DNA of 64,000 nucleotides from Alphaproteobacteria bacterium (GCA_019232625.1 JAFANP010000039.1:1-64000), one strand, 5' to 3'. Shown: positions 24,271 to 33,189, numbered from the stretch's first letter. Numbers and translations: made by a program. The notes: generated by a model from the sequence alone, not told the origin.

Positions 24271-24284
24271 GGCGCTGCCTCCGG

Positions 24285-24536
24285 TCAGCCGACGCGCTCG
24301 TCGCGCAGGCGCGCGATCTCCTCGGCGACGCCGAGCCCCTTGTCGGTGACGATCCGCTCCAGCACCCGCACCCGCTCCTCCAGCCGCTCGGTCTGGGCGG
24401 CGTAGCGCTCGGCGCGGTGGATGGCATCGCGGCTCACCGCCTCCATCTGCTTCTCCTTGATGTCGAGCCAGCGCTTGATCACGCCGGTGAAGATCGCCGC
24501 CAGCGGGATCAGCACCCAGATCCAGGTCGCAACCAT
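24285..24536 (-). CDS. PspB-like membrane/coiled-coil protein, array member
   Basis: 83 residues: membrane helix (about 3-21), a charged helix KEKQMEAVSRDAIHRAERY, then LEERVRVLERIVTDKG and EEIARLRDERVG. Signature LERI-x-TD and EI-x-x-LR are conserved. Spaced 14 bp from the next member, part of one minus-strand transcript. Confidence 0.75.
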   Translation of the reverse strand: MVATWIWVLIPLAAIFTGVIKRWLDIKEKQMEAVSRDAIHRAERYAAQTERLEERVRVLERIVTDKGLGVAEEIARLRDERVG

Positions 24537-24554
24537 TTCAACTCATCCCCTTGT

Positions 24555-24866
24555 TCAATTCTTCGGCAGACGCAGGGCTTCGATCTCCTGCGTCAGGCGA
24601 TGGCTGTCGTCCGTGACGATCCGCTCGACGGTGGCGAGGCGGTCCTTGATCGAGCCGAGCTCGGCGCGCAGCTGCGCATTCTCGCCGGAGAGGAGCTTGA
24701 CCCGCTCGACAGTCTCGTCCGCACTCTTGGGATAGATGGCCTGGCCCCAGGCGCCGTCCAGGGGATAGCCGTGCTTGATCCGCATCCAGGTGGTGAGGAT
24801 CCAGCCGCCGATGGCGAGTATGCCCAGGATGGCGATGAGCGGCGCCATTTCGTGGAACGCCGGCAT
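24555..24866 (-). CDS. PspB-like membrane/coiled-coil protein, array member (KHGYPL subtype)
   Basis: 103 residues from ATG 24864-24866 (GGGAG upstream); a Met at residue 7 is an alternative. Membrane helix (about 8-26), then WMRIKHGYPL, shared almost exactly with the next upstream gene, then the coil RLATVERIVTDDSHRLTQEI and EALR. The shared WxRxKHGYPL motif points to a recent tandem duplication. Confidence 0.75.
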   Translation of the reverse strand: MPAFHEMAPLIAILGILAIGGWILTTWMRIKHGYPLDGAWGQAIYPKSADETVERVKLLSGENAQLRAELGSIKDRLATVERIVTDDSHRLTQEIEALRLPKN

Positions 24867-24867
24867 C

Positions 24868-25161
24868 TCAGCGGTCTCCCACGGCATGCGGCGTTTCGCG
24901 CAGGCTCTCGATCTCGCGCGCGGTGCGCTCCGCCGGGTCGGTGGCGATCCTCTCCAGCACCTGCAGGCGCGCTTCGAGCCGCTGCACGGTCTCCCGCAAC
25001 GCGTCATTCTCCTGGCGAAGGCGCGGCTCCTCGCGGCCGATGAGATTGCCCTTCTTGTCCTGCAGCGGATAGCCGTGCTTCGCCCTGATCCAGGTGTGGA
25101 GCACCCAGGTGAGCGGCCCGATGACGATCGCCGCGATCGGTACCAATATGCCCCAGTTCAT
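24868..25161 (-). CDS. PspB-like membrane/coiled-coil protein, array member (KHGYPL subtype)
   Basis: 97 residues: membrane helix (about 5-24), WIRAKHGYPLQDKKGN, then a coil and LQVLERIATDPAERTAREIE-SLR. Duplicate of the following gene (24555-24866). There is one base between its stop and the next start, suggesting translational coupling. Confidence 0.77.
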   Translation of the reverse strand: MNWGILVPIAAIVIGPLTWVLHTWIRAKHGYPLQDKKGNLIGREEPRLRQENDALRETVQRLEARLQVLERIATDPAERTAREIESLRETPHAVGDR

Positions 25162-25183
25162 CGTTCATCCCCGTCGCTGAGTT

Positions 25184-25462
25184 CTAACGCAATTGCTCTA
25201 TCTCGAGGGCGGTGCGCGCCGCCGGATCCGTGGCGATGGTCTCGAGAACGGCGATCCGCTGATGGAGCGCGCCTAGCTCGGCGCGCAGCTGTCCGTTCTC
25301 GATGCCGAGGCGCTCCACTTCCGGCTGGACGAGGGCGCCCCCCGCCGCTGCGATGCCGCGCAGCTTGGCCTTCGCGCGGATCGAGGCCAGCGCGATGACG
25401 AGGACCACCGCCGAGACGATCGAGATCGTCAGGACCAGGAATATGGCCAGATTGTCGTTCAC
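25184..25462 (-). CDS. PspB-like membrane/coiled-coil protein, array member
   Basis: 92 residues: a long hydrophobic helix (about 5-27), a short basic stretch RAKAKLRG, then the coil LGIENGQLRAELGALHQRI and the signature AVLETIATDPAARTALEIEQ-LR right at the C-terminus. The last residues are nearly the same as those of PspC next door (EIEQLR). Confidence 0.77.
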   Translation of the reverse strand: MNDNLAIFLVLTISIVSAVVLVIALASIRAKAKLRGIAAAGGALVQPEVERLGIENGQLRAELGALHQRIAVLETIATDPAARTALEIEQLR

Positions 25463-25486
25463 TTCGGATCCCCCCTTACGGCCCGC

Positions 25487-25867
25487 CTAGCGGAGCTGCT
25501 CGATCTCGCGGGCGAGACGGCTGTTGGAGCTGGTGACGTAGGTCTCGACGTCGGCGAGGCGGCGGTCGATCTCGCGGAAGCGGGAGCGCACGTCGCGCAC
25601 CGTCCGGGCCGGCGAGGCGCGGACGCCCTGCCAGAACTTGGCGTCCTCCGGGGTTTCGTGGGCGAGGTCGCGCGGCTTCACCGGCGCGAGCCAGGCCGCG
25701 ACGAAATAAGCGAGGATGGTGACGCCGTTGCCGAGGAAGGTGAGCAGCACGAGGCCGATCCGGACCAAGGTGACGTCGACGCCCGTATAATCGGCGATTC
25801 CGGCGCAGACCCCGAGCCACTTCTTGTTCTTCTTGTCGAGGTAGAATTTGGTGTGGCGGGCGCTCAC
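25487..25867 (-). CDS. pspC: PspC-domain membrane protein with PspB-like C-terminal coil
   Basis: 126 residues from GTG 25865-25867 (overlaps the pspB stop). PspC domain: KFYLDKKNKKWLGVCAGIAD, then VTLVRIGLVLLTFLGNGVTILAYF (membrane helix) and AAWLAPVK. After the domain comes a coil FREIDRRLADVETYV and REIEQLR, the signature of the small neighbours, which E. coli PspC does not have in this form. PspC with PspB senses envelope stress and binds PspA. Confidence 0.9.
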   Translation of the reverse strand: MSARHTKFYLDKKNKKWLGVCAGIADYTGVDVTLVRIGLVLLTFLGNGVTILAYFVAAWLAPVKPRDLAHETPEDAKFWQGVRASPARTVRDVRSRFREIDRRLADVETYVTSSNSRLAREIEQLR

Positions 25868-26175
25868 TGTCCGATCCTCCGGGGCTGGTTGCTGACGGTG
25901 CGGTCCGCGGCGGCGCCGATCTGAAGCGCCTCCGGCTCGCACGCGACCGCACGCCAATTGGGGTTCTCCGCGGTCATGATCCGCTCGATCGAGCAGAGCC
26001 GCTCGTCGAGGCGGCGGGCGACGTCGTGCAGCTCCTCGAGCAGCTTCTCGTCCTCGCCGGTGAGGGTCGCGGCCTTCTTCCACTGGGTGATGTAGTGGAA
26101 GATCAGCCAGGGCAGGCCGAGGAACAGGACGCCGACCACCGATATGGCGGTGATCACCTGGGGAAGGTCCTCCAT
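25864..26175 (-). CDS. pspB: Phage shock protein B-like membrane protein
   Basis: 103 residues: membrane helix (about 9-29), then a coil LEELHDVARRLDERLCSIERIM and AENPNWRA, matching the PspB ending (ESIL-AEHPNWR in E. coli). An extra ~28-residue polar tail follows. Four bases separate it from pspA; GTGA overlap with pspC. It anchors PspA/PspC signalling at the membrane. Confidence 0.88.
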   Translation of the reverse strand: MEDLPQVITAISVVGVLFLGLPWLIFHYITQWKKAATLTGEDEKLLEELHDVARRLDERLCSIERIMTAENPNWRAVACEPEALQIGAAADRTVSNQPRRIGQ

Positions 26176-26179
26176 CGCC

Positions 26180-26866
26180 TCAGCCCTCCTGGCCGCCGGC
26201 GGCGGGTCCGGCGAGGCGCGCCTTCAGCGCCTCGAGCTCGGCATCCACCTTCTCGGAGTTGCGAAGCTCGGCAATCTCCTCCTCCAGCGTCTTGGGCGGG
26301 GCGGCGAGGCCGAGCGCCTCGGCGCGGCCTTCCGCATAATCGGCCCGGCGCTCGAGCACGTCGAAGCGGGAGAAGGCCTCGTCGACCTTCGGGCCGGCAT
26401 AGACTTCGCGCATCCGCGCCCGCTGGTTGGCGCTCTCGAGGCGCGACTGGATCGCGTTCTGGCGGGTGCGCGCCTCGCGCAGCTTGCCCTGGAGCTTGGC
26501 GATGTCGGCCTCGGACGCGCGCAAGGCGTCGTCCAGCACCTCGATCTCCGCCTTGAGCCCGTCGGCCATGTCGGCCGCCTTCTGCTTCTCGACGAGCGCG
26601 GCCTTGGCGAGGTCCTCGCGGCCCTTCGACAGAGCCAGCTCGGCCTTCTCGACCCAGCTCTCCTGCAGCTTGTCGAGCCGGGCGATCTGGCGCCGCATCT
26701 CCTTCTGGTCGGCGATCGTTCGGGCCGCGCTCGCGCGTACCTCGACCAGCGTCTCCTCCATCTCGAGGATGATCATGCGGATCATCTTCGCCGGGTCCTC
26801 CGCCTTGTCGAGAAGGTCCGCGAAGTTGGCGGCGACGATGTCGCGGGTGCGCGAGAAGATACCCAT
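26180..26866 (-). CDS. pspA: Phage shock protein A (ESCRT-III-like membrane effector)
   Basis: 228 residues, nearly all coiled coil. N-terminal MGIFSRTRDIVAANFADLLD and PAKMIRMIILEMEETLVEVR are strongly conserved PspA/IM30 segments. Binds stressed inner membrane and, when free, inhibits PspF. A ~75-bp gap separates it from the small exported peptide gene upstream; pspB follows after 4 bp. Confidence 0.96.
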   Translation of the reverse strand: MGIFSRTRDIVAANFADLLDKAEDPAKMIRMIILEMEETLVEVRASAARTIADQKEMRRQIARLDKLQESWVEKAELALSKGREDLAKAALVEKQKAADMADGLKAEIEVLDDALRASEADIAKLQGKLREARTRQNAIQSRLESANQRARMREVYAGPKVDEAFSRFDVLERRADYAEGRAEALGLAAPPKTLEEEIAELRNSEKVDAELEALKARLAGPAAGGQEG

Positions 26867-26940
26867 GCAAAGCTCCTTACATCCGAATAAGGCGGCGGGC
26901 GGCGGCCAAGGGGGAAGGCCGCCGACCCGCTGCCGCCGGG

Positions 26941-27102
26941 TCAGACCTGAGCCTGACCCGAAACCTGGCCCGCCGCAATAGTCACCGGCGTCGCCTCGAG
27001 GGCCCGCGCCGGACCGACCGCCGCGCCCACCGCCGTCACCGTCAGCAAAGCCGCGCCCAAAGTAGCGATCAGGCTCTGTCCGATCCTGCCCATGGCCATC
27101 AT
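26941..27102 (-). CDS. Tiny exported/membrane peptide heading the psp operon
   Basis: 53 residues from ATG 27100-27102, chosen because GGGAGGG lies 7 nt upstream. The longer in-frame start at 27279 would run through the sigma-54 promoter. Basic start MMAMGRIGQ, hydrophobic helix (about 10-30), possible signal peptidase site PARA|LE, and a ~19-residue mature part (LEATPVTIAAGQVSGQAQV). First gene after the sigma-54 promoter; no known Psp partner matches it. Confidence 0.7.
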   Translation of the reverse strand: MMAMGRIGQSLIATLGAALLTVTAVGAAVGPARALEATPVTIAAGQVSGQAQV

Positions 27103-27160
27103 TTCACGTCCCTCCCTAATCCCTGAAACCTTCCGCCCTGCGGCGGCACGTCCTTCCTCT

Positions 27161-27177
27161 TTCAAGCAGCGTGCCAA
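27161..27177 (-). promoter_or_regulatory. Sigma-54 promoter of the psp operon
   Basis: Minus strand reads TTGGCACGCTGCTTGAA: TGGCAC-N5-TTGA, against the consensus TGGCAC-N5-TTGC. The GG and TTG elements have the required spacing. It drives the small peptide gene 48-60 bp downstream and faces the sigma-54 activator gene, the standard psp arrangement. Confidence 0.85.
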
Positions 27178-27242
27178 GTGGAAGGAATGGCGGAAAACCG
27201 ACATTTCCTGTGCGATTGGAGGCTTGTCGGGCAGGTTTCCTC

Positions 27243-27279
27243 TTGCCAAGCCGTGGGGAAATGTCCCAACATTTGGCAA
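27243..27279. promoter_or_regulatory. Inverted repeat TTGCCAA...TTGGCAA at the pspF start
   Basis: TTGCCAA (27243-27249) and TTGGCAA (27273-27279) enclose GGGGAAATGTCCC. It lies 70-100 bp upstream of the psp promoter, where the PspF upstream activating site is expected, and overlaps the pspF start, so autoregulation is possible. Confidence 0.4.
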
Positions 27280-28304
27280 TGGAGCGCACCACCCAGCTCG
27301 TCGGCCAATCCTCTTCCTTCCTCGACGCGGTCGAGCGGGCGAGCCGCGCCGCGCCGCTCGACCGGCCGGTGCTCGTCATCGGCGAGCGCGGCACCGGCAA
27401 GGAGCTGATCGCCGAGCGCCTCCACCATCTGTCGAGCCGCTGGGACGGGCCGCTGGTCGTGATGAACTGCGCCGCCTTGCCGGAGACGCTGATCGAGGCC
27501 GAGCTGTTCGGGCACGAGGCGGGATCCTTCACCGGCGCCACCAAGTCGCGGGTCGGCCGCTTCGAGGAGGCGGACGGCGGCACGCTCTTCCTCGACGAGC
27601 TTGCGACCCTCAGTCAGGGCGCTCAGGAGCGGCTGCTCCGCGCCGTCGAATATGGCGAGGTGACTCGGATCGGCGCGTCGAAGCCGATGCGGGTCGACGT
27701 CCGCATCGTCGCCGCGACCAACGAGCATCTGCCGCGCCTGGCCGAGGAGGGGCGGTTCCGCGCCGACCTGCTCGACCGGCTGTGTTTCGAGGTGGTCACC
27801 CTTCCGCCGCTGCGCCACCGCTCCAGCGACATACCCGTGCTCGCCGACCATTTCGCCCGGCGCATGGCGCTGGAGCTCGAATGGCCGTCCTGGCCGGGCT
27901 TCAGCTCGGCGGCGCTCAACCGGCTGCTCGAATATAGCTGGCCGGGCAATGTGCGCGAGCTGCGCAACGTCGTCGAGCGCGCCGTCTACCGCTGGGGCGA
28001 CGCGGAGCGGCCGGTCGACGCCGTCCAGTTCGACCCGTTCGAGTCGCCCTGGCTGCCGCCGCCGCGGCCGGCCGCGCCCGGCGGCGGGGAGGGGGCGAAC
28101 CTGCCAGTGCCGGCCGCCGCGCCCTCGGCCTGGGATCCGGCGGGCTGCGCCGACTTCCGCCTTGCGGTGGCGGAATATGAGAAGGCGATCCTCGCCGCCG
28201 CGCTCGAGAAGTGCCGGTGGAATCAACGGGCCGCCGCCACCGCCTTGGCGCTCAGCTACGACCAGCTGCGCCACGCGATGAAGCGCCACCAGCTGATGGC
28301 CTGA
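27279..28304 (+). CDS. pspF: Sigma-54-dependent activator PspF
   Basis: 341 residues from ATG 27279; ATG 27261 is an in-frame alternative. AAA+ domain with Walker A GERGTGKE, the sigma-54 contact loop GSFTGA (GAFTGA variant), Walker B GGTLFLDEL and R-finger region ...EEGRFRADLLDRL. No N-terminal receiver or sensor domain, as in PspF, which is instead held by PspA. C-terminal HTH: WNQRAAATALALSYDQLRHA. Activates the divergent psp operon. Confidence 0.93.
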   Translation: MERTTQLVGQSSSFLDAVERASRAAPLDRPVLVIGERGTGKELIAERLHHLSSRWDGPLVVMNCAALPETLIEAELFGHEAGSFTGATKSRVGRFEEADGGTLFLDELATLSQGAQERLLRAVEYGEVTRIGASKPMRVDVRIVAATNEHLPRLAEEGRFRADLLDRLCFEVVTLPPLRHRSSDIPVLADHFARRMALELEWPSWPGFSSAALNRLLEYSWPGNVRELRNVVERAVYRWGDAERPVDAVQFDPFESPWLPPPRPAAPGGGEGANLPVPAAAPSAWDPAGCADFRLAVAEYEKAILAAALEKCRWNQRAAATALALSYDQLRHAMKRHQLMA

Positions 28305-28350
28305 CGCGACGAATCGTGCTATGGTCGCGCTCCCCAGGAGGGACCGGACC

Positions 28351-28908
28351 ATGAAGAAAGGAAGACTCCTTCTCTTGGCCGCGCTCGGCGCCACGGCGGC
28401 GCCGGCCTTCGCGGCCGTCACCGTCCTCGGCAGCTCGGCGGCGCGCATGTGCTACGATGCGGCGGAATCCAAGTTCGTCACGCCGGCCGCGGGCATAGAG
28501 CGGTGCAACGAGGCGCTCGGGCACGAGAATCTGTCCGACTACGACACCGTCGCCACCTACGTGAACCGCGGCATATTGAGGCTGAGGCTCGGCCTCGTCG
28601 ACGAGGCGATCGCCGATTTCGACCGGGCGATCGCGCGCGATCCGGACCAGGCGGAAGCCTATGTCAACAAGGGCATGGCGATGCTCCGCCGCAGCGACGG
28701 CTGGAGCGATGCGGTGACCCTGTTCGACACCGGCATCGAGAAGCGGACGCGGCGGCCGGCCATCGCCTATTTCGGCCGCGCGGTGGCCAACGAGATGGGC
28801 GGCCACATCAAGCAAGCCTATCTCGACTATCGCCAGGCGAGCCTGCTCGAGCCGCGCTGGGGCGATCCGAAGGCGGAGCTCAGCCGCTTCACGGTGCGCC
28901 AACCGTAG
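28351..28908 (+). CDS. Exported TPR-repeat protein
   Basis: 185 residues. Signal peptide (MKKGRLLLLAALGATAAPAFA, cleavage about residue 21). Two to three TPR units, e.g. YVNRGILRLRLGLVDEAIAD and the following AYVNKGMAMLRR. Probably a periplasmic protein-binding scaffold; partner unknown. AGGAGG lies 10 nt before the ATG. The longer in-frame start at 28321 lacks such a site. Confidence 0.8.
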   Translation: MKKGRLLLLAALGATAAPAFAAVTVLGSSAARMCYDAAESKFVTPAAGIERCNEALGHENLSDYDTVATYVNRGILRLRLGLVDEAIADFDRAIARDPDQAEAYVNKGMAMLRRSDGWSDAVTLFDTGIEKRTRRPAIAYFGRAVANEMGGHIKQAYLDYRQASLLEPRWGDPKAELSRFTVRQP

Positions 28909-28977
28909 GGACTGCGGCAGCCGCGGGCGCCGCACCCGATGGAAGCGCCTTCGTCCTAGGGCGAAAGGCGCCTCCCC

Positions 28978-29073
28978 GTCATTCCGGCGAAAGCCGGAGT
29001 CGCCCTTCTTGCGGGCTGCGCATTCCGCCGCGTGGGGAGGAAGGGAGATCCCGGCTTCGGCCGGGATGACGGG
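28978..29073. repeat. Paired palindromes, family C (CCGGC...GCCGG type)
   Basis: GTCATTCCGGCGAAAGCCGGAG at the left and CCCGGCTTCGGCCGGGATGAC at the right form an outer inverted pair (GTCATTCC/GGGATGAC), each with its own hairpin. A single unit of the same family is at 9962-9982. It fills the centre of the 263-bp gap before sodB. Confidence 0.75.
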
Positions 29074-29171
29074 GCGGGTTCCGCGGGGGCGGAGGCACCC
29101 TTTTCTTCGCGAAAGCCGCCCGGGACGAAGCCTCTCCGCGCGCCGCGCGTTGAGGGGGGAAGGAGGAGCCC

Positions 29172-29837
29172 ATGCCCTTTACCCTGCCCGATCTGCCGTA
29201 CGACCGGCAGGCGCTCGCGCCTCACATGTCGGCCGAGACTCTCGAATTCCACCACGGCAAGCACCACAAGGCCTATGTCGACAAGACCAATGCGCTCGTC
29301 GCCGACAAGGGGCAAAGCGGCGCGTCGCTGGCCGAGGTGATCCGCGCCGCGCGCGACGGCGGCGACAAGGCGCTGTTCAACAATGCCGGGCAGCTGTGGA
29401 ACCACAATTTCTTCTGGCAGTGCCTCGCCCCCGCCGCCGAAGGACGGGCGCCGGACGGGCGTCTCGCCCGGCTGATCGAGGAGGGGTTCGGCACGCGCGA
29501 AGCGATGCTCGCCAGGCTGAAGGAGGAGGCGGTCGGCCATTTCGCCAGCGGCTGGGCCTGGCTGGTGCTCGACCGCGGAAGCCTGCGCATCACCTCGCTC
29601 CACGACGGCGACACGCCGGTCGCGCATGAGGGGATGCAGCCGCTCTTCACGCTCGATGTGTGGGAGCATGCTTATTATATCGACTATCGCAACGCCCGGC
29701 CCGCCTTCGCCGACGCGGTGCTGGGCAACCTCGTCAATTGGGACTTCGTCGCCCGCAACCTCGACGGCCGCGGGCTGGAGCGCGCCGACGAGGCGGGCGA
29801 GGCGACGCCGGCGGAGGTGGCGGAGGCGCTGGGCTGA
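29172..29837 (+). CDS. sodB: Superoxide dismutase, Fe type
   Basis: 221 residues. Metal ligands His27 (LEFHHGKHH), His78 (LWNHNFFW), Asp162 and His166 (LDVWEHAYYIDY). The glutamine in AGQLWNH, in the N-terminal domain, is the Fe-SOD type position. No signal peptide, so cytoplasmic. AAGGAGG lies 7 nt before the ATG. A ~15-residue acidic C-terminal tail extends beyond the usual end. Confidence 0.95.
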   Translation: MPFTLPDLPYDRQALAPHMSAETLEFHHGKHHKAYVDKTNALVADKGQSGASLAEVIRAARDGGDKALFNNAGQLWNHNFFWQCLAPAAEGRAPDGRLARLIEEGFGTREAMLARLKEEAVGHFASGWAWLVLDRGSLRITSLHDGDTPVAHEGMQPLFTLDVWEHAYYIDYRNARPAFADAVLGNLVNWDFVARNLDGRGLERADEAGEATPAEVAEALG

Positions 29838-29946
29838 GGCGCTCCCGCTGGAGGCGGCGGAGCGGGCGGCGGACTGGACCCCGAACTGTTCAGGGTGACG
29901 GCAGACGCATCCACCCGGACAGGGACGCCTGGACGGGGCGTCTCGA

Positions 29947-30723
29947 TCAGCTTTTCAGCCGGTAGCCGGTACGGAAGATCCAGGCGATGACGGCGAGGCA
30001 GATGATGAGGAAGCCGAGGGTGGCGGCGAGGCTGACGCCCGGCGACACGTCGCCCTGGCCGTAGAAGGTCCAGCGGAAGCCGCTGATCAGGTAGACCACG
30101 GGATTGAACAGGGTGATCGTCCGCCACGGCTCGGGCAGCATGTGGATCGAGTAGAAGGCGCCGCCGAGGAAGGTGAGGGGCGTGACGATCAGCATCGGGA
30201 TGATCTGGAGCTGCTCGAAGCCCTTCGCCCAGATGCCGACGATGAAGCCGAACAGGCAGAAGGTCGCCGCCACCAGCAGCAGGAAGGCTAGCATCCAGCC
30301 GGGATGGAGGATCGTCACCGGCACGAACAGATTGGCGGTGGCGAGGATGACGAGGGCGACGGCGATCGCCTTGGTCATGGCAGCGCCGACATAGCCGAGC
30401 ACGATCTCGAAGGCGGAGAGCGGGGCGGAAAGCGGCTCGTAGATGGTGCCGGTGAAGCGCGGCATGTGGATCCCGAACGAAGCGTTGAAGATGCTCTCGT
30501 TGAACAGCGACAGCATCATCAGGCCGGGCACGATGAAGCTGCCGTAGGGGACGCCGCCTATCTGGCTCATCCGCGAGCCGATCGCCGAGCCGAACACGAC
30601 GAAATAGAGCGAGGTGGTGATGACGGGGGTGGCGAGGCCGGTGGCGATGGTCCGCAGAAAGCGGTGCATCTCGAACTTGTAGATCGCCCAGACGCCGTGG
30701 CGGTTGAACGCGCCGACGCTCAT
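29947..30723 (-). CDS. ABC-2 type transporter permease
   Basis: 258 residues with six hydrophobic segments and the ABC-2 motif ...[20 protein letters not shown]. Pairs with the ATPase just upstream (ATGA overlap). Related to the DrrB/NodJ-like exporters; substrate unknown, possibly a lipid or polysaccharide. Last gene of the dapF operon. Confidence 0.88.
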   Translation of the reverse strand: MSVGAFNRHGVWAIYKFEMHRFLRTIATGLATPVITTSLYFVVFGSAIGSRMSQIGGVPYGSFIVPGLMMLSLFNESIFNASFGIHMPRFTGTIYEPLSAPLSAFEIVLGYVGAAMTKAIAVALVILATANLFVPVTILHPGWMLAFLLLVAATFCLFGFIVGIWAKGFEQLQIIPMLIVTPLTFLGGAFYSIHMLPEPWRTITLFNPVVYLISGFRWTFYGQGDVSPGVSLAATLGFLIICLAVIAWIFRTGYRLKS

Positions 30724-31661
30724 CGCCCGCCTCCCTTGCCGTCGCTCACAAGGCTGACGAAGATGTCCTCGAGCGAGCTCTGGCGGGTGGCGAGGTCCCT
30801 GAAGCCGATGCCGAGGTCGCCCATCCGCCGAAGCAGCGAGGGGATGCCGGTGCGCTCCGCCTTGCCGTCGAACGTGTAGACGAGCTCGCCCCCGTCCGCC
30901 CGCAGCTCCAGCGACCAGTCCGAAAGCCCGGCCGGGAGCGACGCCATGGGCTCGGCGAGGATGAGGGTCAGCTGCTTCTTTCCGAGCTTCTCCATCAAGG
31001 CGTGCTTCTCCTCGACCAGGATCAGCTCGCCCTTGGAGATGACGCCGACCCGGTCGGCCATCTCCTCGGCTTCCTCGATATAATGGGTGGTGAGGATGAT
31101 GGTGACGCCGCTTTCCCTCAGGCGCCGGACCAGCGCCCACATGTCGCGCCGCAGCTCGACGTCGACCCCGGCCGTCGGCTCGTCCAGGAAAAGGATCTCG
31201 GGCTCGTGGGCGAGCGCCTTGGCGATCATCACGCGGCGCTTCATGCCGCCCGACAATTCCTTGATCTTGGCTTTGCGCTTGTCCCAGAGCGACAGGTCCC
31301 TCAGCACCTTCTCGATATGCGCCGGGTTCGGCGGCCGGCCGAACAGGCCGCGGCTGAAGCTCACCGTCGACCAGACCGGCTCGAAGGCGTCGGTGTGCAG
31401 CTCCTGGGGCACGAGCCCGATCCGGGTGCGCGCCGCGCGATAGTCGCGCTCGATGTCGTAGCCGTCGGCCAGCACAGTGCCCGAACTGGGGGTGACGATG
31501 CCGCAGATGATCGAGATGAGGGTGGTCTTGCCGGCCCCGTTCGGGCCCAGGAGGGCGAAGATCTCGCCTCGAACTATGTCCAGGCTGACGTCCTTCAGCG
31601 CCTCGTGCCCGCCGGCATAGCGCTTGGAGAGCCCCCGGACCGAGACGACCGCGTCGCTCAT
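30720..31661 (-). CDS. ABC-2 type transporter ATP-binding protein
   Basis: 313 residues. Walker [10 protein letters not shown], signature LSGGMKRR, Walker [13 protein letters not shown], and H-loop [13 protein letters not shown]-terminal ~90-residue extension follows the nucleotide domain, as in CcmA/DrrA-type ATPases. Overlaps yciB and the permease by 4 bp each. Confidence 0.92.
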   Translation of the reverse strand: MSDAVVSVRGLSKRYAGGHEALKDVSLDIVRGEIFALLGPNGAGKTTLISIICGIVTPSSGTVLADGYDIERDYRAARTRIGLVPQELHTDAFEPVWSTVSFSRGLFGRPPNPAHIEKVLRDLSLWDKRKAKIKELSGGMKRRVMIAKALAHEPEILFLDEPTAGVDVELRRDMWALVRRLRESGVTIILTTHYIEEAEEMADRVGVISKGELILVEEKHALMEKLGKKQLTLILAEPMASLPAGLSDWSLELRADGGELVYTFDGKAERTGIPSLLRRMGDLGIGFRDLATRQSSLEDIFVSLVSDGKGGGR

Positions 31662-32266
31662 TGCGAGGGCGGCACCGGCGGCTCGGCCTTCTTGTCCAGC
31701 TCCATGCCGTGCCGCATCAGCATCGGCACGTTGGCGAGGGCGAACAGGAAGGTGGCGGGGAGGAATCCCCAGAGCTTGAAGCCGACCCAGAAGCTCGTCG
31801 TGCTGTTGCGCCAGACGATCTCGTTCACCACCGCCATCACCGCGAAGAAGATCGCCCAGTTGCGGGTGAGGACCTGCCAGCCGCGCTCCGACAGGCCCGG
31901 ATAGGCGGTGCCGAGCACCGCCTTCAGCAGGTTCCGTCCCGTCGCCAGCCCAAAGGCGAGGATGGCCGCGACCATCGCATAATAGATGGTCGGCTTGATC
32001 TTGATGAACCATTCCTTGTGGAACCAGAGGGTGAGGCCGCCCAGCACCAGCACCATGAAGGCGGAGAACCACAATATCGGCGAAACCCGCCGGTACCTGA
32101 CCAGGGAAACCACCATCGCGATCACGATCGCGACCATGAAGGCCGCGGTGGCGATGAAGATGCCCTTCAAGGCGTTGGCCGCGAAGAACACGACCAACGG
32201 GCCGAGGTCTATCATCAGCCTGCCGAGCGCGCCCGGCTCCTCGGACTTTTCCGGCGCCTCGCTCAT
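31658..32266 (-). CDS. yciB: YciB-family inner membrane protein (septation protein A)
   Basis: 202 residues, five to six membrane helices. [46 protein letters not shown] and [12 protein letters not shown] are strong family segments. Linked to septation and envelope integrity. ATGA overlaps with ftsY and with the ABC ATPase. Confidence 0.93.
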   Translation of the reverse strand: MSEAPEKSEEPGALGRLMIDLGPLVVFFAANALKGIFIATAAFMVAIVIAMVVSLVRYRRVSPILWFSAFMVLVLGGLTLWFHKEWFIKIKPTIYYAMVAAILAFGLATGRNLLKAVLGTAYPGLSERGWQVLTRNWAIFFAVMAVVNEIVWRNSTTSFWVGFKLWGFLPATFLFALANVPMLMRHGMELDKKAEPPVPPSQ

Positions 32267-33189
32267 CCGCCCAGGCCCGCAATCGCCCGCGCCGCCTGGC
32301 GGGCGTCGAACGGCCTCAGGTCCTCGACCCCCTCACCGACGCCGATGGCATGGATCGGCAGGCCGAACTGCTCGGCCGCGGCGACGAGCACGCCGCCGCG
32401 CGCCGTTCCGTCGAGCTTGGTCATCACGAGCCCGGTCACCCCGGCCACCTCCTTGAACACTTCGATCTGGCTGAGGGCGTTCTGCCCGGTCGTGGCGTCG
32501 AGCACCAGCACGACGTCGTGCGGCGCCGCGGGATTGAGCCGGCCGAGGACCCGCCGGATCTTGGCCAGCTCGTCCATAAGGCCCTTCTTGTTCTGGAGGC
32601 GGCCGGCCGTGTCGACGATCAGCGTGTCGATCCCCTCGGCCGTCGCCTTCTTGACGCCGTCGAAGACGATCGCCGAGCTGTCTCCGCCCTCCGGTCCCGC
32701 GATGAGCGGCACGCCGATCCGGTCCGCCCAGATCCTCAGCTGCTCGATGGCGGCCGCGCGGAACGTGTCGCCCGCGGCGAGGAGGACGCCGTAATCCTGC
32801 TCGAGCAGGAGATGGGCGAGCTTGGCGATGGTCGTCGTCTTGCCCGATCCGTTGACGCCGACGACGAGGATCACCTGCGGACGCGGAAAGGCGCTGATCT
32901 CGAGCGGCTTCGCGACCGGCGCGAGGATCTTCTCCACCTCGTCGGCCATGATCTCGCGCACCGCATGCTCGCTGAGGCCGCGCTCGAAGCGCTCGCCGGC
33001 CAGCCGCCGCCGGATCCTGGCCGCGGTGGAGGGGCCGAGGTCGGAGGCGATCAGCGCCTCCTCGATCTCGTCCAGCGTCGTCTCGTCGAGCGCGGCCTTG
33101 GTGAAGAGCCCGGTGAGGTTGTCGCCGAGCCGCTCCGAGGTCTTGCGGAAGCCGGCGTTCAGCCGGTCGAGCCAGGTGCCCTCGCTCAT
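32263..33189 (-). CDS. ftsY: Signal recognition particle receptor FtsY
   Basis: 308 residues, NG domain only; the long acidic A domain of E. coli is missing, as is common in alphaproteobacteria. G1 [15 protein letters not shown] (G3), [10 protein letters not shown] (G4) and [12 protein letters not shown]-dependent receptor for the SRP whose RNA is at 9853-9944. ATGA overlaps on both sides. Confidence 0.96.
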   Translation of the reverse strand: MSEGTWLDRLNAGFRKTSERLGDNLTGLFTKAALDETTLDEIEEALIASDLGPSTAARIRRRLAGERFERGLSEHAVREIMADEVEKILAPVAKPLEISAFPRPQVILVVGVNGSGKTTTIAKLAHLLLEQDYGVLLAAGDTFRAAAIEQLRIWADRIGVPLIAGPEGGDSSAIVFDGVKKATAEGIDTLIVDTAGRLQNKKGLMDELAKIRRVLGRLNPAAPHDVVLVLDATTGQNALSQIEVFKEVAGVTGLVMTKLDGTARGGVLVAAAEQFGLPIHAIGVGEGVEDLRPFDARQAARAIAGLGG

